Shown: in pieces, positions 8,024 through 12,842 of the stretch
Numbering within the stretch: position 1 is the stretch's first letter
How the letters are laid out: each line of letters opens with the position of its first letter
Origin: Setaria digitata
Lineage: Eukaryota > Nematoda > Chromadorea > Rhabditida > Setariidae
Assembly: GCA_003640385.1 (NCBI GenBank)
Contig: RCAB01000916.1
Coordinates: 1 to 12,842 of the forward strand
Length of the DNA stretch: 12,842 nt
Direction of reading: 5' to 3'
Program-made: the position numbers and the translations under genes
Notes under the pieces: model-generated
What the model was told of the DNA's origin: nothing
Seen by the model: the letters and a program-made list of their open reading frames with translations, nothing else
The model's database searches: none

Positions 8024-8041
8024 AAAAAAAAAAGGAAAAAA
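7995..8041. repeat. Long A-rich tract (A28-G-A10-GG-A6)
   Basis: Twenty-eight consecutive A residues (7995-8022) are followed by G, ten A, GG and six A. It is the longest homopolymer in the window. No retroelement body or flanking target-site duplication was seen beside it, so it cannot be called the tail of an inserted element. The overlapping minus-strand 60-codon frame is poly-Phe and is rejected. Confidence 0.9.
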
Positions 8042-9056
8042 CGAGCAAAACAAACAAATAAATTTATTAAAATAACACAAATAAAATAAAATAAAAAAGA
8101 TGTAAAATTTTGCAATCAATTCTAATTTTTTGGCAAAATGAATATAACAATTTTGCAACAAATTGTAACAACGAAATTGACAAAAATTAGTTATATTAAA
8201 CTAATTATCTCGTTTAATTAGAAGAAAATTCCCAGCTACATTCTACATCAAAGCTTAACAAAGTTATCAAAATTATCAATTTTAATTTTCCATATATGTG
8301 CTTTCAATGTAATTCGTACAGGTGAATTTTATTCCCTTTGTTATCATTGCTTTTACAATGCTTTCTTGATAATCGTAGCAGTACTGCTGTTAGCACTATT
8401 ACTAGTAAAAGAAATTTTAATTTAATTGATAAAAATTAAATTTTTCACTGTTCTAAACAGCTTAACATTTCAGATTAAACAGTGAATTAGTGAAAACTTG
8501 TTTAATTAATTATCTAAAACAATTATCTACTGCTTATCCATCAATGGAAAATTTGATAAACTCAAAGTATGCTTTTCTCAATTGAAATTGATTCCAAATA
8601 AGACTTTTACTTTTTAGAAAGTAAAAATTCGCACTTTTTTTTTTTCAATTTTATAAATTTACACAAAATAGTGAAACTGTTTAAAAAAGAAAAAAAAAGA
8701 AAAAATGAAAACAACAGTGGTACTTTTTCCTAGTTTCCAAAGCCAAATTTGAACAAAAAAAAAAAAAAATAATTTTATTTGACAAATAAATATTTTTTTC
8801 CTGGTTCTATTTTGAGTTTTCTTATGTTAAAATTTAATTCTAAAAATCAATTGCTATCCTTCGATTGAAATAATTCGAATAGTAAATTAATGCCTTTTCG
8901 AAATTTAAAAAAAAAAAAAAAAAAAAGAAATTAGTAGTTCCATTGTGTATCTTTTTTTGTTCCAATAATAATTATATGTGTAATAACATCTTTCTTTTTC
9001 TTTTCCTTCTTTCTTTTTTTTTAAGCAATTTTAGATTATTTTCTAATCAGTTTTCT
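8042..9056. other. Non-coding AT-rich stretch
   Basis: No gene was seen. It contains a 12-base palindrome AGCAGTACTGCT (8377-8388), an inverted repeat TTCACTGTT (8444-8452) / AACAGTGAA (8478-8486), several GATA motifs and many A/T tracts, including an A-run near 8908-8926. Confidence 0.6.
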
Positions 9057-9060
9057 CAAG

Positions 9061-9114
9061 AAATTCAAGGCTAAATTCAAGGTTAGAAATTTAAGGTTAA
9101 CGTCAAGGTTAAAA
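9061..9114 (+). repeat. Degenerate repeat of a CAAGGTTA-type motif
   Basis: Four adjacent irregular units of 12 to 16 bases share AAATTCAAGGCT, AAATTCAAGGTTAG, AAATTTAAGGTTAACG and TCAAGGTTAAAA. The core TCAAGGTTA is one base from TCAAGGTCA, the known extended half-site of NR5/FTZ-F1-type nuclear receptors. This may be no more than a decayed minisatellite. Confidence 0.6.
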
Positions 9115-9210
9115 TCCGTATTTAATTGCTAGGTAGCCTTCCTGAAAGTATCGTTTTTTTTTTTTTTTTATTAGAATTAGAATAAATTTAGCTACATTTA
9201 TTCATTTGCA

Positions 9211-9345
9211 GATAAATTTATCATAAGTAAATTTGATCAGTTTGATAAGCAAATTTAAATTTGATAAGTATATTACATAAATAAATCAATTTGATCATAT
9301 CATATAAATAAAATTTTTCAGATAAGAGAAATTGAAATTATCATC
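9211..9345. repeat. AAATTTGATAAG-type irregular repeat
   Basis: Variants of AAATTTGATAAG and AAATTTGATCA recur at about 9230, 9240, 9257 and 9288. GATAAG occurs at 9244-9249, 9262-9267 and 9321-9326, and TTATCA near 9219 and 9339. It may be a decayed repeat or a small GATA-site cluster. Confidence 0.55.
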
Positions 9346-9349
9346 CTAT

Positions 9350-9560
9350 AGCGACATGTAAAAATAACTAACGAATAGTTTTGTTTTTGTTCGATTATAT
9401 AAAATATAAAAAATTTATAAATAAATATAAAGGTTTATTATATGAAAGTTTTTTTTTTTCGTTTCCTTTTTTTTTAAACAAATAAAAAAAATTGAAGATT
9501 TAAATTCGAAAAAAGTACTAACCATTTCTAAAATAACTAACTAAACATTCTGAATAATGT
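9350..9560. other. Non-coding AT-rich spacer
   Basis: Very low GC (about 17% at 9481-9540 by hand count). No open frame, RNA or repeat of note was found. Confidence 0.65.
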
Positions 9561-9627
9561 TGATGATTATAATTATAATTATTATTATTATCGTTATTAT
9601 TACTATTAATTATTAGTGTTATTATTT
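9561..9627. repeat. Imperfect ATT trinucleotide repeat
   Basis: A run of ATT/TAT triplets with interruptions (ATTATAATTATAATTATTAT, then ATCGTTATTATTACTATTAA onward) spans about 65 bases. Confidence 0.8.
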
Positions 9628-9936
9628 TGTAGCTGATAAAAACGATAAGCCTCTAGCAAGATCTGTTAGTATTTTGTCTATTATTACAATTTTCAATTAA
9701 AAAAAATTCGAAAATTAATTAATTTTGTTATATTAATCTATAAAACAGAAGCGACAAAAAATGAAATAATTAAGCAGAAATTGAAGTTTTAACTGCGATA
9801 AGAAAAGTTTTTTGTTTTCATAAACAGAATGCACAATTTTATTTTATTTTCTTATTAGCCGGAATTGAAATTATGATTTGGAAGTTAATAGCATGACAAA
9901 TTTGATTGGGAATTATTATTTATTGATAAAAATTTA

Positions 9937-10030
9937 AGCAAAAATGCCCAATATATATATATATATATATTGGGCATTTTTGCTGTATATATATATATAC
10001 AGCAAAAAAAAAAATTTTTTGCTTTTTGCT

Positions 10031-10056
<26 letters not shown>
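9937..10056. repeat. Cluster of nested palindromes on TA microsatellites
   Basis: AGCAAAAATGCCCA (9937-9950) and its exact reverse complement (9971-9984) flank ten AT dinucleotides, giving a perfect 48-base palindrome. The right arm's TTTTTGCT is shared with a second perfect 32-base palindrome (9977-10008) centred on GTATATATATATATAC. A third, imperfect inversion follows: AGC, eleven A, six T, GCT (10001-10023). Another TTTTTGCT (10023-10030) leads into a further TA tract (10031-10055). The octamer AGCAAAAA thus appears five times in alternating orientation except for the last pair. Such DNA can extrude hairpins or cruciforms. A transcribed hairpin RNA is possible but not supported. Confidence 0.95.
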
Positions 10057-10059
<3 letters not shown>

Positions 10060-10063
<4 letters not shown>

Positions 10064-10310
10064 GCCATCAGTATTAACACATGACAGGAATAAATAAATA
10101 AATTAATCATTTACCGATAATAAAGTTCTATTCAAGTTTTTCATAACATACAAATAGCGTTTTTCGAAAAATAAAAATAAAAAATAAAAAGTTAGTTTCA
10201 TTTATCCTAACTGATCATTTCAAATTTTATCGTAAATAAATAAATGGATGCAATGATGATAATTTATCACTAATTAAAGGTGATATGAGGAAGTAAATGA
10301 ATGAATTAAT
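10060..10310. other. Non-coding AT-rich spacer
   Basis: Only AATAAATAAATAAA-type runs and GATA motifs (near 10258-10268) were seen. No gene. Confidence 0.6.
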
Positions 10311-10313
10311 TAC

Positions 10314-10366
10314 CTGCTGATGAAAAATTGAATATGTGAGAGGGACTCAATGAGATAAATGGTATG
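10314..10366 (-). other. Exon-like block, unassigned (weak)
   Basis: This 53-base minus-strand block is preceded by CCTTTCAG and followed by CAG|GTAATT, both good splice signals. Two of its three frames are open: HTIYLIESLSHIQFFISS, or IPFISLSPSHIFNFSSA in the next frame. GC is about a third, higher than nearby spacer. Its phase would be compatible with the similar minus-strand block at 235-286, but they are 10 kb apart and nothing links them. No domain is recognised. Confidence 0.12.
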
Positions 10367-10466
10367 CTGAAAGGTTCTGACCTTATTTTGCAACATTTTA
10401 TGAATTGGTGCAATCATGCCAGTGAATAGAAACACCAAACTTATCATATCATTCCAGTTTCATTCT

Positions 10467-10480
10467 CTGATCTAGATCAG
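10467..10480. other. 14-base perfect palindrome
   Basis: CTGATCTAGATCAG is a perfect palindrome. It could be a dimeric binding site, but no neighbouring gene gives it meaning. Confidence 0.6.
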
Positions 10481-10499
10481 TACGAATAATCTTATACTA

Positions 10500-10940
10500 A
10501 TAAATTCGTTTATTTTCACTTAAATTAAATTTTTCATCAATTTAATAGGAATTTACTACAGCAATATTTAGCAAAGGATCTTATCAATTATCAGCAATTT
10601 GCTTTCATTTTAGCTGTCAATAACAAAGTTTCATCAGTATCTCACTTTCACTTTAAATATTTCACGTAAAATATCCTATTCAGTTGTGAGTAAATTAGTT
10701 AAATTTCACTTATCATTAGCCATGCATCTTATCAGTAATCATTGATTAATTGATGATGTTATAGTATTCTCATCCTTCTTCTTACTCATGCAATTCAAAC
10801 TTATTTGGTTATTTTTAATCAGAATCAGAATTTTTTTTTTTTTTTTTAAAGAAAAAAGAAAGAAAAAAATTTGCAGAGAAATTCACAATCAGAAATTAGC
10901 TCACTATAATTCAATTTTAATTTAGTTTTGACTTATCTAA
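10500..10940. other. Non-coding stretch rich in TTATCA
   Basis: No gene was found. TTATCA occurs near 10580, 10588, 10710 and 10730, and a T-run lies at about 10831-10847. All of these motifs lie on the same strand. Confidence 0.55.
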
Positions 10941-10943
10941 ATG

Positions 10944-10971
10944 AAGACTAATCTTAAAATAATTTAGTCTT
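10944..10971. other. Short inverted repeat
   Basis: AAGACTAA (10944-10951) pairs with TTAGTCTT (10964-10971) around a 12-base loop. The flanks AAATG and CATTT are also complementary after a short offset. Confidence 0.5.
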
Positions 10972-10999
10972 ACCCATTTAGCATAGCATAGAAAACTGT

Positions 11000-11065
11000 A
11001 GTTCTTCTAAAAAAAAAAAATTCTTCTAACAAATTCTTCCCATAGTTCTTCTAAAATGTAGAAGA
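11000..11065. repeat. TTCTTCTAA short repeat
   Basis: TTCTTCTAA occurs at 11002-11010, 11021-11029 and 11046-11054, with a related TTCTTCC at about 11034. TAGTTCTTCTAAAA is repeated with a 44-base offset. The last copy forms a small hairpin with TAGAAGA (11059-11065). Confidence 0.65.
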
Positions 11066-11114
11066 CTAATTAAACTAATAATGCTAAAAAAAAGAATAGA
11101 CGTCGAAAATTTTA

Positions 11115-11444
11115 ATGAAAAATCAGCTGAAACAAAATCATCATAGCACTAATTGCATTAATGTTAAAACATTTTACAGATCTTTCAGTCAGGATACAGG
11201 CAGTAGTAAATCAGTACACAGTACAACGCGTCGAAAAGTCATCAAACGATGTGCCGAAAAGTCATCGAATTGCGTTCTTATTCTGCTGTTGACGACAGTT
11301 GGTAAAGGAAAAAAAAAACCTGGTAAACTTTATGTCCAAAATTTATCAAAAATTGAAGCCGAAAAGTCAGGAAACAATGTGCTGTATTTTACAACAAGAC
11401 GAAAATTAGAAATGAATGAAATATTCGATGTGTTGCATTTTTAG
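11115..11444 (+). CDS. 109-codon ORF, hypothetical (possible 3' exon)
   Basis: An ATG-to-TAG frame encodes a basic 109-residue protein starting MKNQLKQNHHSTNCINVKTF and ending with EIFDVLHF. GC over the ORF is about 33% by hand count, clearly above the flanks. There is no signal peptide or clear membrane segment, only a short LILLLTT stretch (about residues 55-61), and no known domain. Residues 46-57 (CAEKSSNCVLIL) and 82-91 (EAEKSGNNVL) resemble each other, and TTRRK occurs twice. The DNA motif CGAAAAGTCA occurs at 11232, 11255 and 11360, but the first copy is in a different frame from the other two, which argues against repeat evolution as protein. TTTTACAG and TCTTTCAG (about 11172-11188) could open a terminal exon here. 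The frame may be a chance ORF, a decayed element or the last exon of a gene. Confidence 0.25.
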   Translation: MKNQLKQNHHSTNCINVKTFYRSFSQDTGSSKSVHSTTRRKVIKRCAEKSSNCVLILLLTTVGKGKKKPGKLYVQNLSKIEAEKSGNNVLYFTTRRKLEMNEIFDVLHF

Positions 11445-11449
11445 CTACC

Positions 11450-12420
11450 GCTAGCGAAATGATTAATTACTAGAAGTGAATATGTTGTAAGGGAAGGAGT
11501 ATTTATTTCTGTCTACTTGGCTCATTTAGTCATTTCATAGATTCTAGCCAGCATGGCCAAGTTAATTTATTTATATCGGACAAGTTTGTAACTGTTATTA
11601 TTTTGTTTAAAAAGAAACAAAATTTTGTGATTAACACATATCTCCTGCAGTCTAAAGTATTAGCAGACTTATTTCTTTTTACTTGCAATTATCACTCTGA
11701 TAATTAGTAAAGTAAAAGTTAAATTTTTTAAATTTAAAAAAATCTTTTTTTTTTGAAAATACACCAAAATAATGCTTATCACTGTTTTGTTCATCATTTG
11801 TTGAAAGTTTTGGAACTTTTTGAACTAATAGAACTTAATGTAAATGCTAAAATTTCTTCTGAAATTTTTCAAAAGTTTTCGCAAAAAGAAATTTTTTTTT
11901 CAAATTAAAAGTCTTATCATATTTATCAACTTATTAAAAATATTCTATATGCAGTGATATGATATAATAAAATTAATAACACATTTAGTAGTCTTATATT
12001 CTTTATTATTCTTGCAAATTAATTAGGAAATTTTCATAGTGTTTTACTTACAACAGTGAACTACTATTAAAAAAAAAAAAAAAAAAATAGAACCTATAAT
12101 AATCGCACAGTGACTTTAAGTAAACTTATAATTAAAATAAAATTCAATTCAAATATTTAGCAAAATTAACAATTTATAAGAATAAAGAAGAATTGAATAA
12201 ATTTTTTAATAATTTTCAAATCGTTTAGTTAAATTCAAAACTTTTTGATTGTTACCAATAAATTTTGCTATTAAAAAATTTATAAAAAAACTTCTGGCAC
12301 GTATTCAAATTAAACTTTATTCAATGAAGTAATTTTTAATTATATATTTACGCATAATTATCACTAAGCAAAAAAAATTGTTAATATGAAAAAATGCGAT
12401 TATATATTACTGTGAGAAAT
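11450..12420. other. Non-coding AT-rich stretch
   Basis: No gene or RNA was seen. GATA motifs occur near 11691, 11701, 11777, 11917, 11925 and 12359, with an A17-type tract near 12070-12086. CGCTAGCG (about 11449-11456) is an isolated 8-base palindrome just after the 109-codon ORF. Confidence 0.6.
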
Positions 12421-12474
12421 TAAAGTTTTTTTTTTTTTTCTTTTTAAATTTAAAAAGAAAAAAGGAAAATAAAC

Positions 12475-12559
12475 AAAAATGATAAGCAATAAATTTTTAA
12501 TGCAAATATTGTTAGTNCAAAATGATAAGCAATAAATTTTTAATGCAAATATTGTTAGT
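12475..12559. repeat. 42-base direct repeat separated by one N
   Basis: The sequence AAAATGATAAGCAATAAATT through ATATTGTTAGT is present at 12475-12516 and again at about 12519-12559, offset by 43. The only difference is one A in the leading A run. A single ambiguous base (12517) lies exactly between them. This is the pattern left when two overlapping contig ends are joined without being merged, so the duplication is probably artificial. Confidence 0.9.
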
Positions 12560-12842
12560 AAATTTGAAGTCAATAAATTTATCATCAATCAATAACCAAA
12601 TTTTAATCAAACTTATAATGCTTTGAAAATTTAAACTTTTTACAACTTTGTCACTCTATCATTATTCTAGAGCAACTGTTTCATATCAGCTATCTCTAGT
12701 CTTGCTACTGATCACTTTTCTCAACTTATCATATCATTTAAAATTCGCTATACAATTATGTATGCCTATTGCAGTTATTTATAAGACTACTTTGTTTGAA
12801 TTAGCAAACTATCAATCATTCGAAATAACTAGAAAAAAAAAA
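12560..12842. other. Non-coding end of window, poly(A) terminus
   Basis: No gene was seen. TTATCA motifs lie near 12582 and 12727. The last ten bases (12833-12842) are all A, so the window ends in a homopolymer, as contigs often do. Confidence 0.65.

Noticed and set aside
7995..8041. Poly(A) tail of a retrotransposed element
   Set aside because: No element body, reverse transcriptase fragment or target-site duplication could be seen on either side.
7979..8161. 60-codon minus-strand ORF
   Set aside because: The poly-Phe stretch comes from the A28/A10 tract and the rest is Ile, Leu, Tyr and Phe typical of translated AT-rich spacer.
9937..9984. microRNA precursor hairpin
   Set aside because: The perfect stem is built largely from alternating AT that can slip in many registers. 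This is unlike a precursor with a defined loop and mismatches, and no flanking support is visible.
12400..12588. 62-codon minus-strand ORF
   Set aside because: It crosses the N at 12517 and both copies of the suspected artificial duplication.

Overview
The window reads as AT-rich (roughly three quarters A+T by eye), gene-poor eukaryotic nuclear DNA. Homopolymer A or T tracts of 10 to 28 bases occur on both strands about every 300 to 500 bases. TA microsatellites, short tandem duplications and the hexamer TGATAA/TTATCA are all abundant. There are no bacterial operons, Shine-Dalgarno-spaced genes, recognisable tRNA or rRNA genes, CRISPR arrays or transposase domains. The style, including TTTCAG-like splice acceptors and dense GATA motifs, suggests an invertebrate, perhaps a nematode such as a filarial worm. 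That is an impression, not a proof. No protein family could be recognised anywhere in the window.

Layout. 1-1100: AT microsatellites plus three small GC-richer islands (235-300, 368-466, 985-1098) with exon-like features on either strand. 1100-5550: AT-rich non-coding DNA with local duplications (periods 14, 46, 40, 38 and 31), hairpins, an A14/T14 inverted pair, and a 350-base degenerate GAT/AAT tract holding ten TGATAA motifs (4369-4717). 5552-6406: the dominant object, a 57-bp minisatellite with ten identical core copies between diverged edge copies. It is open in one frame on each strand, but nothing shows that it encodes a protein. 6410-7400: AT-rich DNA ending in the best candidate for a small spliced gene (minus strand, 7308 to 7023), with a competing plus-strand exon model over 7285-7392. 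7400-9930: non-coding, with a 47-base A-rich tract, GATA clusters and a short CAAGGTTA-type repeat. 9937-10056: a striking cluster of nested palindromes around TA microsatellites. 10310-11444: a weak minus-strand exon-like block and a plus-strand 109-codon ORF in a patch of 33% GC (11115-11444). 11450-12842: non-coding DNA containing a single N at 12517 flanked by near-identical 42-base sequences, which looks like unmerged contig ends. The window starts in a TA repeat and ends in poly(A).

No set of genes can be seen acting together. The candidate exons are too weak and scattered to assemble into a pathway. The most informative signals are structural: the homogenised minisatellite, the palindrome cluster, the excess of GATA hexamers and the likely assembly scar.
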